From Sorangium aterium (GTDB taxonomy: Bacteria > Myxococcota_A > Polyangia > Polyangiales > Polyangiaceae): a stretch of 64,000 nt of DNA. The stretch is taken from the NCBI RefSeq assembly GCF_028368935.1, contig NZ_JAQNDK010000003.1:1731001-1795000 (forward strand), in the 5' to 3' direction. The translations under genes and the position numbers were made by a program. The notes under the pieces were generated by a model. It was not told the DNA's origin. It saw only the letters and a list, made by a program, of their open reading frames with translations, and did no database searches. This document shows, piece by piece, positions 33,218 through 42,420 of this stretch; within the stretch, counting starts at the first letter, position 1; the number at the start of each line of letters is the position of its first letter.

Positions 33218-34594
33218 TCACTCGCGGGGCGCGCCGCCGCTCGCCGGCGCAACGCCGCCGTCGAACGCGCCGATCGCCCTGCCCGCGAGCGCCCCGGCGG
33301 CGAAGGTCACCGCCGCGATCACGAGCCAGGGAAGGAGTCGAACGCGCCGCAGCGGACGCGCGTCCCTCCAGTGCGGCGTGACGGCGCTCCTGGCCTCGCT
33401 GCGCTCGCTCCCTTCTTCCGGCGCACATGGGCGCGCGTCCGTCCCGCGCAGCGTCGGCGTCACCTCGCCGCGATCGTCCCCTGAGCGGCCTGCGGCGGTC
33501 CGCCGCGCGCCCGTGCGCCCGCGAGACCCGGCGGATCTCCGGCAGCCCCGCACGAGCAGCGACCGGTGCCGATCGCGCCCGCTCGCGACCTCGCGCACGA
33601 GCGCGGCGATCTCCTGGCCCGCGAGCAGCCCGCGCTCGCTCGAGCTCGGCTCGTCGCCGCCGCTCGGCGCTCGGCGCAGCGAGGCGAGCACCTCGGCGAG
33701 CGCCTCTTCCATCTGCGCCGCGGTCTCGAAGCGGCCCTCGGGATCGCGCGCGAGCGCGCGCCGGATCGCCTCCTCGAGCAGCGCCGGGCACGCGGGGCGG
33801 AGCGGCGCGATCGCCGGCACCTCGCCGGAGAGCACCGCGCCCATCGTCGCGCCGTCGTCCTTGCGGTGGAACAGGCGACGCGCCGTCAGCAGCTCGAAGA
33901 GGATCACGCCGACCGCGAAGAGATCGGCCCGCGCGTCGACCCTCTGCCCGCGCAGCTGCTCGGGCGCCACATAGCCGAGCTTGCCCTTCACCGTGCCGCC
34001 GCCGCTCGACGGGGCCGCGTCGTCGGACGAGCACGGGGAGCCGAAGGGGTCGGCGTCCTCCGCGCTGCTCATCGCCGTCATCTGCGCGACGCCGAAGTCG
34101 ATGAGCTTGATCTCCCCCTCGAGCGAGAGGAGCACGTTCTGCGGGCTCACGTCGCGGTGCACGAGACCGACGAGCTTCCCGCCGTCGTCGCGGAGCCCGT
34201 GCGCGTGCCCGAGCGCCCGCAGCACGCCCAGGCCGATCTCGATGGCCGCCTCGAGCGGGAACGGCCGCCCCTCCGCGAAGAGAGAGCGCGCCGCGGCGGC
34301 CAGATCGCAGCCCGGGACGTACTCGATCACGAGGTGATGGCGTCCTTCGTGAACGACGAAGTCGTGGAACCGGATCACGTTGGGGTGCTGAAGCCGGGCG
34401 CTGATCCAGGCCTCCCAGAGGAACATCCGCACGATCGACGGATCGCGCCTCGCCTCGGGCCGAAGGCGCTTCACGACGACGGGGTGGGCGATACCTGCCG
34501 GCCCGCGCCGGCACGCGAGGAACAGCTCCGCCATGCCGCCCGCCGACAGGCGCGCGAGCAACGCATAGCCGCCGTCGCCCATGGGCAGGTCCAT
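33218..34594 (-). CDS. Hanks-type Ser/Thr protein kinase with C-terminal TM helix
   Basis: 458 residues from ATG 34594, with GGAGG about 10 nt upstream. The open frame continues upstream but lacks protein character. Motifs: ARLSAGGMAELFLA, VVVKRLRP lysine, HRDVSPQNVLL (Ser in place of the usual Lys, common in myxobacterial kinases), LIDFGVAQ, and KLGYVAPEQLRG. A ~20-residue Ser/Gly/Asp insertion lies in the activation segment between DFG and APE. The C-terminus has one TM helix (LPWLVIAAVTFAAGALAG) and a short tail. Probably active. Confidence 0.92.
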   Translation of the reverse strand: MDLPMGDGGYALLARLSAGGMAELFLACRRGPAGIAHPVVVKRLRPEARRDPSIVRMFLWEAWISARLQHPNVIRFHDFVVHEGRHHLVIEYVPGCDLAAAARSLFAEGRPFPLEAAIEIGLGVLRALGHAHGLRDDGGKLVGLVHRDVSPQNVLLSLEGEIKLIDFGVAQMTAMSSAEDADPFGSPCSSDDAAPSSGGGTVKGKLGYVAPEQLRGQRVDARADLFAVGVILFELLTARRLFHRKDDGATMGAVLSGEVPAIAPLRPACPALLEEAIRRALARDPEGRFETAAQMEEALAEVLASLRRAPSGGDEPSSSERGLLAGQEIAALVREVASGRDRHRSLLVRGCRRSAGSRGRTGARRTAAGRSGDDRGEVTPTLRGTDARPCAPEEGSERSEARSAVTPHWRDARPLRRVRLLPWLVIAAVTFAAGALAGRAIGAFDGGVAPASGGAPRE

Positions 34595-34982
34595 CTCTCG
34601 ACCCCTCCACGGCAGCTCTGCCGCGCCCCCCTCGCTCCGCGCCGGCATCCCGAACGCGCGAAGCGAGGACGGCCGCCGCGCCATCCACTGCCGGAGTCGC
34701 CCCACCCCGGCCAGCCCCCGGACTTGCCCGCGCCGCCACATCGCGCCTTCGCTATTCACGCTGCATGCCACGGAAAGTGCCGCGGCACCGTCACCTCCGA
34801 GCCATGGGCGTCGCGCGGTCCTGCGTGGATCCCGCCGGATGAGAGCGCATGTCGGCAGCCGCAGAGACCCGCGGCGAGCGCTGCTCCCGGCGGAAAATGC
34901 GGAAAACTCGATGGCCCCGTGTTCCACACAGCGGCGTAGAGGAGCGCGCGCAGCGCCGGGCCCGCCCGCGATGGAACGCAGG
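34595..34982. other. intergenic, nothing recognised
   Basis: About 390 bases between the flippase stop and the kinase start, both on the minus strand. No conserved coding sequence, repeat or T-tract hairpin seen. The kinase promoter should lie here. Confidence 0.4.
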
Positions 34983-36431
34983 TCAGGCCACGGTGGCCGG
35001 TGAGGCGCGGACGCGGCGCGCGAGCAGCGCGCGCAGCTCACGGAAGGAGACGACGCGCAACGCGAGGAGGAGGACGGCGTAGACAGCGACGCCCACCGCG
35101 ATCGACGCCCACATGCCCGCGAGGACGCGCGCGACGTAGGCCGCGGTGACCATGGCCGCGGTCGCGGCGAGGACCGCGAGGATGCGGCCGAGCTGCACGA
35201 CGTGGGCCCAGCGCGCGGAGATGCCCCACGACGCGATCAGCGCGCCGGCGCTCACGGCCAGCGTCGCGCACGCGGCGCCCATGGCGCGGTAGCGAGGCAG
35301 CAGGAGCAGGTTCAGCGCGACGTCGACGACGAGCGCCACCGCGAGCAGCTTCACCATCGCGACCTCGCGCTTCGCCGCGAGCAGCGGCAGCGTCACGACC
35401 TGGAACGCGAACGTCACGGGGACGCCGCACGCGAGGATCCGGAGGACGTCGGCCGCCGGGGCGTAGTCGCCCGCCCCTCCGTAGACGAGCTGGATGACGT
35501 CCGGCGCGAGCAGGAAGATGCCGGCGGCGACGGGCAGCCCGAAGAGCGCGGCGACGAGCATGCAACCGCCGTAGAGGCGCCCGAACGCGTCGCGATCCTG
35601 GACGTAGAGGCGCATGCCCGCCGCGAAGGCGGCGCCGAGCAGGACGTCGGGGAGCATCCTGAAGTTCTCGCTCAGCACCCAGGCGGCGCTGAAGACCCCA
35701 ACGGCTTTCTCGTCGCAGAGGGCGCGGAGCATGACGCGGTCGATCTGGAGCAGCGCGCTCGAGAGCGCCCCGAGCGCGCCGATCGGCAGGCTGAGCTTCG
35801 CGATTTGCCAGAGCTCGGCGGAGGGCGTCGTGAGCTCGGGCCGGTAGAGGCGGGAGCGGAGATAGTGCGAGGTGATGGCGAGCTCCAGCACGTTGCCGAG
35901 CAGGAACGCCGCGGCCGCGGCGACGACGCCGAAGCCGAGCGCGAGCAAGGCGGCGGAGAGCGCGATGACGAACAGCCGCGCGCCGAGCTCCGCGTACAGG
36001 ATGTACTGGAACCGCTCGTGGGCCTCGAACGAGAGCCACATGGTCGAGTAGAGCAGCGTCGCGAGCTGGGAAGCCGCGGCGAGCACGATGAGCTGCGCGC
36101 CGAGCCCCGAGCGCGTCGCCAGCACGACGGCCACGGTCGCGCCGAGCACCACCGTCCCGGTCACGCCCCGGATGGCGAGCGCTGCGCCGAGGTGACGCGG
36201 CCCGAGCTCGGGCTTCACGGCGACCTCCCGGGCCAGATATCCCCTCACCCCGACGCCGGCGGCGATCGTGACGATCCCCGCGATCGCGAGCGACGCCTGG
36301 AACTCCCCCCAGGCGGCGACCCCCACCTTCCGCGCGAGATAGCCGACGAACACGACGCCAAGGACGGCCATGATCGCCTGCTTCAGGAGCATCAGCGCCG
36401 CGTTCAGCGCGATGCGCCGGCCATCCTTCAT
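34983..36431 (-). CDS. polysaccharide flippase (Wzx/MATE-like, lipopolysaccharide biosynthesis family)
   Basis: 482 residues from ATG 36431, preceded by AGGAGG at 5 nt; this rules out the GTG two codons upstream. About 12-14 hydrophobic helices span the whole protein, starting AALMLLKQAIMAVLGVVFVG and ending VAVYAVLLLALRVVSF. The N-terminal phrase GYLARKVGVAAWGEFQASL is typical of oligosaccharide flippases that move lipid-linked glycans across the inner membrane. No glycosyltransferases lie nearby, so its substrate is not suggested by context. Confidence 0.9.
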   Translation of the reverse strand: MKDGRRIALNAALMLLKQAIMAVLGVVFVGYLARKVGVAAWGEFQASLAIAGIVTIAAGVGVRGYLAREVAVKPELGPRHLGAALAIRGVTGTVVLGATVAVVLATRSGLGAQLIVLAAASQLATLLYSTMWLSFEAHERFQYILYAELGARLFVIALSAALLALGFGVVAAAAAFLLGNVLELAITSHYLRSRLYRPELTTPSAELWQIAKLSLPIGALGALSSALLQIDRVMLRALCDEKAVGVFSAAWVLSENFRMLPDVLLGAAFAAGMRLYVQDRDAFGRLYGGCMLVAALFGLPVAAGIFLLAPDVIQLVYGGAGDYAPAADVLRILACGVPVTFAFQVVTLPLLAAKREVAMVKLLAVALVVDVALNLLLLPRYRAMGAACATLAVSAGALIASWGISARWAHVVQLGRILAVLAATAAMVTAAYVARVLAGMWASIAVGVAVYAVLLLALRVVSFRELRALLARRVRASPATVA

Positions 36432-36736
36432 GAACACCTCCTGGTGTTCCCCATGCTGTCGGGCACCGCTGTCCGCGCAGCGGGATCGGCCCCCATTCGA
36501 GCGTCGTGCGCCCCCAGAGAGCGTCCGTCTCGCGCAGCGAGCGCTGCCCGGCCGCGGGAGCGCAGCCTCCGCTCAGCGGGCGCCGTCGCTCGGGCTCGGC
36601 ACGAAGCGCCGTCCGAGACGCCGCTCGATCAGGAAACGCCGTTTGAAACGGCGCTCCAACGCGAGCCGTCCCTCGACCTCGAAGCACCCGAAGTGCAGGA
36701 GGATCGCCAGCGCAAAAGGGGGTCGGCGATCCTCGG
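36432..36736. other. intergenic, nothing recognised
   Basis: About 300 bases between the flippase gene and the tRNA. Rich in CGCCG/TTTGAAACG-like degenerate repeats but no recognisable gene. Confidence 0.4.
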
Positions 36737-36809
36737 AGCGGGACACGGGATTCGAACCCGCGACCCTCAGCTTGGGAAGCTGATGCTCTACCAACTGAGC
36801 TAGTCCCGC
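36737..36809 (-). tRNA. tRNA-Gly (anticodon CCC)
   Basis: Folds as a full cloverleaf on the minus strand. The acceptor stem pairs GCGGGAC with GTCCCGC, and a D-loop (AGCTCAGTTGGTAGAGC) follows. The anticodon stem TCAGC/GCTGA encloses TTCCCAA. The T-arm reads GGGTTCGAATCCC. The discriminator base is U, as usual for bacterial tRNA-Gly, and the CCA end is not encoded. It decodes GGG. No other tRNA lies in the window. Confidence 0.96.
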
Positions 36810-37015
36810 GCGAGGTGGAGGAAGCTTCTACCGAATCCGGGGCCGCTTAGCAACCCCTTCATTTCGTTTTCGATCCCGACGTCTTCGCGCCTTCGCGCCT
36901 TCACGTCTTCGCCTGGTTCGACGGGCGCCGGGGCTCGGCGCGCGCTCCACGTTCGTTCCAAGCCGCGCCGTTGGCGCCCAGCCGCGCCGCCAGCGGCCCA
37001 CGCCCAGCCGCGGCG

Positions 37016-37558
37016 CTACCGGCGCGCGCGCGCGCGGAGCGCAGACGCGTCGAGCGTCTCACCCGGCAGCGGCGAGCGCGCGCGGATGGCGCTGTCGCAG
37101 TCGCTGGTCGCCGCCGCGATCGCGCTGGAGATCTCGATCGTGCCCGCGTCCGGCGGGATCCAGGGCAGCTCGTGCAGGATGGGCCTGTCCGGCGGCAGCC
37201 AGCGCAGGCTCCGCGTGACGAGCACGACCGGGTGGTTGCTGTCCACGAGCTCGCTCGCGAGGCGCGCGCCGCCGAGCGGGGCCGGCGGAAGATCGAGGCA
37301 GACGAGGCACGCGTCGAACCGTTCGGTCGCCGACGCGAGCAGGGCGTCGTCGATCGACGAGGCGTCCACGATCTCGACGTTCGTCAGCGCACCCTCGATC
37401 GCACGGGCGAGCGCGTCGCATGTCGCGGCGCGGGCGTCGTGCGCGAGCAGGATCCTGAAGCCGCGCACCGAGCGCGGCCCAGGCCGGCGGGCCTCGACGA
37501 CCTGCAACCTGCCCGAGGGCGGCGTCTCGCGCTCACGAGGTGCACGTCGAACGGTCAT
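37016..37558 (-). CDS. receiver-like protein of unknown function
   Basis: 180 residues from ATG 37558, with AAGGGGAG just upstream. The core (FRILLAHDARAATCDALARA ... DACLVCLDLPPAP ... HPVVLVTRSL) has the alternating strand-helix pattern of a response-regulator receiver, with an Asp where the phosphoacceptor is expected. The acidic pair that binds magnesium is reduced to one Asp, so phosphorylation may be weak or absent. There is no output domain. It could be a divergent stand-alone receiver. Confidence 0.6.
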   Translation of the reverse strand: MTVRRAPRERETPPSGRLQVVEARRPGPRSVRGFRILLAHDARAATCDALARAIEGALTNVEIVDASSIDDALLASATERFDACLVCLDLPPAPLGGARLASELVDSNHPVVLVTRSLRWLPPDRPILHELPWIPPDAGTIEISSAIAAATSDCDSAIRARSPLPGETLDASALRARARR

Positions 37559-37670
37559 GGACTCCCCTTCCTCAGCTACACCAGGGCAACCGTGCCCCAG
37601 GCTAACACCCCTTGAGCTCAAACTGACCAACCTTTATATGAGGGCGCGCTTCTTTCCTCGTCGCCGGTTC

Positions 37671-37702
37671 TTGGTTCTCGTTCGTCTTGGTTCTCGTTCG
37701 TC
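37671..37702. repeat. 16-bp tandem duplication
   Basis: TTGGTTCTCGTTCGTC occurs twice head to tail in the divergent region between the receiver-like gene and the gene at 37775. Confidence 0.9.
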
Positions 37703-37774
37703 TCGGTTCGCAGCCACGCCGCGACGCGGCATGCCAGCAAGGTCTACGGAAACATCTACGAAGGACGGTCACGC

Positions 37775-38095
37775 ATGAGTCGGTTTCTCATCTCCACTCC
37801 TTGCGAGTGCCAGGCAAGCCTGTCAGCCACCCTGGACGAGCACCGGCACGTCACCGCCGGGTGGGCCACCCGGAGTCCCCGCGGCCGGTCGGCCGCCGGT
37901 GAAGCCGACAAGGAGCTCGCGCCGGCGCACAGCATCAACGCTCACCTCGACCGGTTCGACGTGGCGTGGTTGTGCCCCTACTGCGGGCGCAACACGCTCC
38001 GCACCTTCGATGCGGGCGCCATGAGGCGGCTGCCTGCGGCGAGCGCATCGCCCGCGGCAGGGCTCGTTCCTCCCGGCACGACCTCCTCGCCGTGA
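37775..38095 (+). CDS. small hypothetical protein with a CxxC motif
   Basis: 106 residues from ATG 37775, preceded by GAAGGA 9 nt upstream. The centre holds DRFDVAWLCPYCGRNTLRTF, a single zinc-knuckle-like CPYC with a second CxC (PCECQAS) near residue 9-11, which together could bind one metal. Pro/Ser-rich ends. Function unknown. Confidence 0.6.
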   Translation: MSRFLISTPCECQASLSATLDEHRHVTAGWATRSPRGRSAAGEADKELAPAHSINAHLDRFDVAWLCPYCGRNTLRTFDAGAMRRLPAASASPAAGLVPPGTTSSP

Positions 38096-38337
38096 GCCCC
38101 CCGATGCGCCGCGACCTCCTCGGTCCGCGCGTCGCGCCTATCCATCCGCCGCGCGCCTGAGCCTGTGCGGGCGCCACGCTGTCGCGGCCGCGCGGCCCCG
38201 CGCGGCGCCGCTGCGCAGCATCTCCCGCGCAGGCGCGAGCATCCGGGCGCGACCGATTCATGGCCCCTCAACCTGCCGCGCTCGGGGCCCATTCCCGCCC
38301 TGTCGATGATCGGCACCGGAGCGCGCCGCTCTCCGGC

Positions 38338-38976
38338 TCAGCTGCCTTTTCCCGCCTGCGACGTGCCCATCGTGCCGAAGATCCAGTCCCAGAGCGGCGA
38401 CGACACGCCCCACCGGGCATTTTCTCCCGTGTGGTGATGGACCATGTGATGGCGCTTGATCCACTTCCCCCAGCGCGAGCTCATCCGGAAGTGATGAATG
38501 GCATAGTGCGTCCCGTCGTACACGAGGTATCCGAGGCCGAAGCCGACGAACAGTGGATCCGCCGGAACAGGCCCAAAGACGACGCGGAACAGCGTGTAGA
38601 ACGCGATGCCGAGGGGGATGCTCGCGCCGAGCGGCATCACCAGCCGGTCGGCATCTTGCGGAAAATCATGGTGCACCCCGTGGAGAACGAAGTGCATCCG
38701 GCGCTGCCACAGGCGCGGCCCGACGTAGTGAAACACGTATCGGTGCAGGACGTACTCGGCCAACGTCCATAGAAACAGGCCGACCAGCACGAGCCCGAGC
38801 CCGGTCAGGAGGCCGACACCATGCCGGGCGGCGCGGACGCCCAGATAGCTGTAGACCGGCAGCCAGAAGACGAACGGCGTGATCGGATGGATCCGCGAAA
38901 ACCGCTCGATGAGCGGCGTCTCGAACATTTGGCATGTCGCTGGACGCGCGGTGCGCTCGGTGGAGGTGACGGTCAT
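38338..38976 (-). CDS. fatty acid hydroxylase superfamily membrane protein
   Basis: 212 residues from ATG 38976, preceded by AGGGG. An upstream ATG at 38997 is possible. Hydrophobic helices (FVFWLPVYSYLGV, LLTGLGLVLVGLFLWTLAEY, GASIPLGIAFYTLF) alternate with the histidine boxes of the di-iron hydroxylase family: HRYVFHYV, HFVLHGVHHDFP, THYAIHHF and RHHMVHHHTGE. It should hydroxylate or desaturate a lipid acyl chain or sphingoid base in the membrane. The substrate cannot be told from sequence alone. Confidence 0.92.
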   Translation of the reverse strand: MTVTSTERTARPATCQMFETPLIERFSRIHPITPFVFWLPVYSYLGVRAARHGVGLLTGLGLVLVGLFLWTLAEYVLHRYVFHYVGPRLWQRRMHFVLHGVHHDFPQDADRLVMPLGASIPLGIAFYTLFRVVFGPVPADPLFVGFGLGYLVYDGTHYAIHHFRMSSRWGKWIKRHHMVHHHTGENARWGVSSPLWDWIFGTMGTSQAGKGS

Positions 38977-39175
38977 CGTGCACCCCTGGTACCGCATTTA
39001 TCCATTGTCGGCCAGCGGTAGCCCGACGCCCAAGGGCCCGCTGGACGCCGGGAAATGACCATGATCCCGTCACGGTGAACGCTCGCCGGCGCGATCCTTC
39101 CGCGGCGGCGACGCGTTCGGGTCGCGCCTGCGTCCGCCCCGAGGCGCGCGGCGCGCCCGGGGCATGCGCGCGCGA

Positions 39176-40324
39176 TCAGCTCGCGAAGGAGGCCTCGTAG
39201 AGATGGCGGAGATCGTCGCGCGAGCAGGGGCGCGGGTTGCTCGTGTGGCACGCGTCCTGAGCGGCGAGATCGGCCAGCGCGTCGAGCTTGTCGCGGGGGA
39301 CGCCCGCCTTCTCGAGGCCGGCCGCGAGCCCGATCCGGGCGCGCAGGGCGCGGATGGCGTCGGCGCACGCGGCGGCGTCCTCGGGGGCGCCGAGCAGGGC
39401 CGCGACGCGCGCGAGGCGCGGCCCGGCCGCGGCGACGTTGAACTCGACGACCGGCGGGAGGCAGAGGGCGTTGGCGAGGCCGTGGTGCAGGCCGCACTCG
39501 CTCGAGAGCGGGTGCGCGAGCGAGTGGCACGCGCCGAGCCCCTTCTGGAACGCGACGGCGCCCATCATCGCCGCCTTCATCATGCCGCCGCGCGCCTCGA
39601 GGTCGTCGCCGTGCGTGACCGCCCGCGCGAGGTGCGCGGCGGCGAGGCGGATCCCCTCGAGCGCGATCCCGTCGGCCATCGGGTGATCGCCCTTCGCGAC
39701 GTACGCCTCGATGCAGTGGGTGAGCGCGTCGAAGCCCGTCGCCGCCGTGAGGAAGGCCGGCATCGACCGCGTCATCACCGGATCGAGCAACGCGGCGTTC
39801 GCGAGCAGGTGCGGCGAGAAGATCACCGTCTTCCGGTGGTTCACGTCGAGCGTCACGACGCCCGAGCGGCCGACCTCGCTGCCGGTCCCGGCCGTCGTGG
39901 GGATCGCGAGCATCGGCGGCACGTCGGGCGTGATGAAGCGATCGCCGCCCGTGGCGTCGTCGTAGTCGACGAGCGGCCGATCGTGGTTCACGCCGAGGCG
40001 CACGAGCTTGCCGACGTCGAGCGGCGAGCCGCCCCCGAGGGCGACGACGAGATCGGCGCGGGCCGCGCGGAACGCGGCGACGCCGTCGTGCACGTTCTTC
40101 TCGATGGGGTTGCCGAGGACGTCGTCGAAGACGGCGACCTCGAGGCCCTCCTTCCGCAGCGACGCGGCGACGGGCTCCAGCAGCCCCGAGCGGACGACGC
40201 CCTTGTCCGTGACGACGAGCGCCCGCGCCGCGCCGAGCCGGCGCGCCTCGGCGCCTGTCTGCTCGACGACGCCGGCGCCGAAGAGGATGCGTGTGGGAAA
40301 GCTCCAAACCGTGAACTGGCTCAT
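39176..40324 (-). CDS. iron-containing alcohol dehydrogenase
   Basis: 382 residues. NAD(P)-dependent oxidation of an alcohol or reduction of an aldehyde, group III ADH family. Seen: GAGVVEQTGAEARRLGA, the GGGSPLDVGKL nucleotide loop, PTTAGTGSEV, metal-ligand helix FDALTHCIEAYV, and the second His set CHSLAHPLSSECGLHHGLAN. The start at ATG 40324 is 2 bp after the glutamine-synthetase-like stop, so it is co-translated with it. The pair suggests catabolism of an amine or amino alcohol, with the dehydrogenase handling the derived aldehyde or alcohol. This is an inference. Confidence 0.95.
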   Translation of the reverse strand: MSQFTVWSFPTRILFGAGVVEQTGAEARRLGAARALVVTDKGVVRSGLLEPVAASLRKEGLEVAVFDDVLGNPIEKNVHDGVAAFRAARADLVVALGGGSPLDVGKLVRLGVNHDRPLVDYDDATGGDRFITPDVPPMLAIPTTAGTGSEVGRSGVVTLDVNHRKTVIFSPHLLANAALLDPVMTRSMPAFLTAATGFDALTHCIEAYVAKGDHPMADGIALEGIRLAAAHLARAVTHGDDLEARGGMMKAAMMGAVAFQKGLGACHSLAHPLSSECGLHHGLANALCLPPVVEFNVAAAGPRLARVAALLGAPEDAAACADAIRALRARIGLAAGLEKAGVPRDKLDALADLAAQDACHTSNPRPCSRDDLRHLYEASFAS

Positions 40325-40326
40325 GA

Positions 40327-41688
40327 TCACACCGCCTCGAAGTAACGCTTCAGCTCCCAATCCGTGACCGCGCGCTCGTACTGCCGCACCTCCCAGTCGC
40401 GCGTCAGGACATAGTGCTCGACGAATTTCTCGCCGAGGATCTCGCGGGCCATCTTGCTGCCCGCGAGCATCCGGGTCGCGTCGGCGAGCGTACGGGGCAG
40501 CGACAAGCGCGAGGACTCGGCGGACGACGCGTCTCCGGAGGCCTGCGCCGGCGGCTCGACGCCGTGCTCGATGCCGTAGAGCCCCGCGCCGAGGCACGCG
40601 GCCATCGCGGTGTACGGGTTGATGTCCGCGGCCGTCTGCCGGTACTCGACGCGCGCGCCAGGCGTGCCGAGGCCGATGAGGCGGATCGCGGCCGTGCGGT
40701 TCTCGACGCCCCAGCTCGCGGTGAGCGGGGCCCAGACGCCGGGCACGTACCGCTTGTAGGCGTTGATCGTCGGCGAGTAGATCGCCGTGAGCTCGGGCAT
40801 CAGGGCGATCTGGCCGCCGACGTAGTGGCGCAGCGCCGCCGGGATCCGATCGGGCGACGACGCGTCCTCGAAGACGTTGCGGCCGTCCTTCCAGAGGCTC
40901 TGGTGCAGGTGCCCGCTCGATCCGGGGAGCTCGGCGTTCCACTTCGCCATGAACGTGACCGCGAGGCCGTGCTCGTGGGCGATCTGCTTCATGGCGACCT
41001 TGAAGAGCGCGGCCTTGTCCGCGGCGCGGAGCACGTCGTCGTAGCGGATCGCCGCCTCGTACACGCCCGGGCCGGTCTCGGTGTGCAGGCCCTCGATCTC
41101 GACGTCGAAGGCCTGCATCTGATCGAGGATGGCGGCCATGAGCTTCTTGTTCTGCCCCTCGCGGACCCACGAGTAGCCGAACATGCCGGGGCTGAGCGGC
41201 GTCAGGCCGGCGAACCGCTTCTCGTGCAGCGAGCGCGGCGTCTCCTCGAAGAGGAAGAACTCGAACTCGCACGAGAACTTCGCCGAGAACCCCATCCGCT
41301 CGCCCTTCGCGATGACGCTCCGGAGGAGCGAGCGCGGGCACGCGGGGTGCGGGCCGCCGCGCTCGTCGCGGAAGTCGGCGAGCATCGCGACGGTCCCCGG
41401 CTCCCACGGGATGTCGCGCTGCGTGCTCGGATCGAGGACGGCGTGCGCGTCCGGGTAGCCGGTGTGCCAGCCGGTGACCTTGGCGTTGTCGTAGAGGACG
41501 TCGGCGATGTCCCAGCCGAAGATGACGTCGCAGAAGCCGAAGCCGCTCTTGAGCGCGCTCTTCAGCTTCTCGAGCGAGACGTACTTCCCGCGGAGGATGC
41601 CGTCGATGTCAAACCCGCCGATCTTCGCGCGGGTGATGCCCCGCGCTTCCAGATCGGAGAAGAGCTTCTCGGAGGTCGAGGCGGTCAT
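40327..41688 (-). CDS. glutamine synthetase family protein (probable gamma-glutamyl-amine ligase)
   Basis: 453 residues from ATG 41688. Glutamine-synthetase fold: N-terminal beta-grasp, then catalytic KFSCEFEFFLFEETPRSL, ETGPGVYEAAIRYDD, KWNAELPGSSGHLHQSLW (substrate/metal loop), and the ASWGVENRTAAIRLIG arginine segment. It is closer in layout to PuuA/GlnA4-type ligases than to nitrogen-assimilation GlnA, and the GlnA adenylylation-site region is not recognisable. Such enzymes join glutamate to amines for degradation. Coupled to the iron-ADH gene (2 bp). Confidence 0.92.
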   Translation of the reverse strand: MTASTSEKLFSDLEARGITRAKIGGFDIDGILRGKYVSLEKLKSALKSGFGFCDVIFGWDIADVLYDNAKVTGWHTGYPDAHAVLDPSTQRDIPWEPGTVAMLADFRDERGGPHPACPRSLLRSVIAKGERMGFSAKFSCEFEFFLFEETPRSLHEKRFAGLTPLSPGMFGYSWVREGQNKKLMAAILDQMQAFDVEIEGLHTETGPGVYEAAIRYDDVLRAADKAALFKVAMKQIAHEHGLAVTFMAKWNAELPGSSGHLHQSLWKDGRNVFEDASSPDRIPAALRHYVGGQIALMPELTAIYSPTINAYKRYVPGVWAPLTASWGVENRTAAIRLIGLGTPGARVEYRQTAADINPYTAMAACLGAGLYGIEHGVEPPAQASGDASSAESSRLSLPRTLADATRMLAGSKMAREILGEKFVEHYVLTRDWEVRQYERAVTDWELKRYFEAV

Positions 41689-41796
41689 GGGCCGCGACGA
41701 TAGCAGGGGAACGGGGCGGCATGGCAAGCGCCCGCGCGAGCGCGCGCGACGACCGCACGGCGCCCCGCCGTCTGGAAGCGCGCGTCCGGCGCGCGC

Positions 41797-42420
41797 TCAC
41801 TTCACCCGGACGACCTGGATCGGGTAGCGCTCCGCGAGCGGCACGAGCACGCGCTCGACGAGCTCGCGGACGCGCGCGTAGCGCTGGTGGTTCGTCGCGG
41901 CCGGATTGCGCTTCGAGTCGACGACGCCGATGCGGATGTCCAGCGTGCGCGCGTCCTCGACCCCCCCCGTCACGAACGCGTCCGGGTGCACCTTGTCGAG
42001 CTCGACGTTGAGCTCCGCCGCCTCCGGCGCCGCGCCGACGAAGGTGACCTCCAGCGCCTCGCCCAGGCCGTTCAGCACGGCGTTCAGGTTCTCCACCGGG
42101 AACGGCTGGCGCGCGAGCCACGCGACGACCGCGCGACGCGCGCCGCGCAGCGCCACGCTGACGACGAGCGCGACCGAGATGGGCGCGAACACGAGGACGC
42201 CGAGCGCGCGCGCGACCTCGGGGCCCGCGTCGCGGCCGAGCGCCCCGAGGAAGAGGAGCAGGAAGACGCCGGAGGCGAGCGCCACGAGCGGCGGATCGGT
42301 GAGCACGCCCCACCGCGAGGTCGACGCGTTCATCAGCCGCGTGAAGCGGGCTGACACGCTCTGATCGGCGCGCTCGCCCGCGGCGGCGCTCCCGTGCGTC
42401 AGCTCAGGCATCTCCAGCAT
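41797..42420 (-). CDS. small membrane protein overlapping the upstream kinase gene
   Basis: 207 residues from ATG 42420 (ATG 42411 also possible). Two TM helices lie near 45-63 (PPLVALASGVFLLLFLGALG) and 70-90 (ALGVLVFAPISVALVVSVAL), followed by a soluble domain (PFPVENLNAVLNGLGEALEV, RTLDIRIGVVDSKRN, YPIQVVRVK). Its first codons overlap the 3' end of the kinase gene in another frame, so expression is probably coupled. Family unknown. Confidence 0.75.
   Translation of the reverse strand: MLEMPELTHGSAAAGERADQSVSARFTRLMNASTSRWGVLTDPPLVALASGVFLLLFLGALGRDAGPEVARALGVLVFAPISVALVVSVALRGARRAVVAWLARQPFPVENLNAVLNGLGEALEVTFVGAAPEAAELNVELDKVHPDAFVTGGVEDARTLDIRIGVVDSKRNPAATNHQRYARVRELVERVLVPLAERYPIQVVRVK

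Noticed and set aside
34595..34982. Upstream extension of the kinase at 33218 to a start near 35041
   Set aside because: The extra ~150 residues are Arg/Ala/Pro-rich without protein character and would overlap the flippase stop region. ATG 34594 has a ribosome-binding site.
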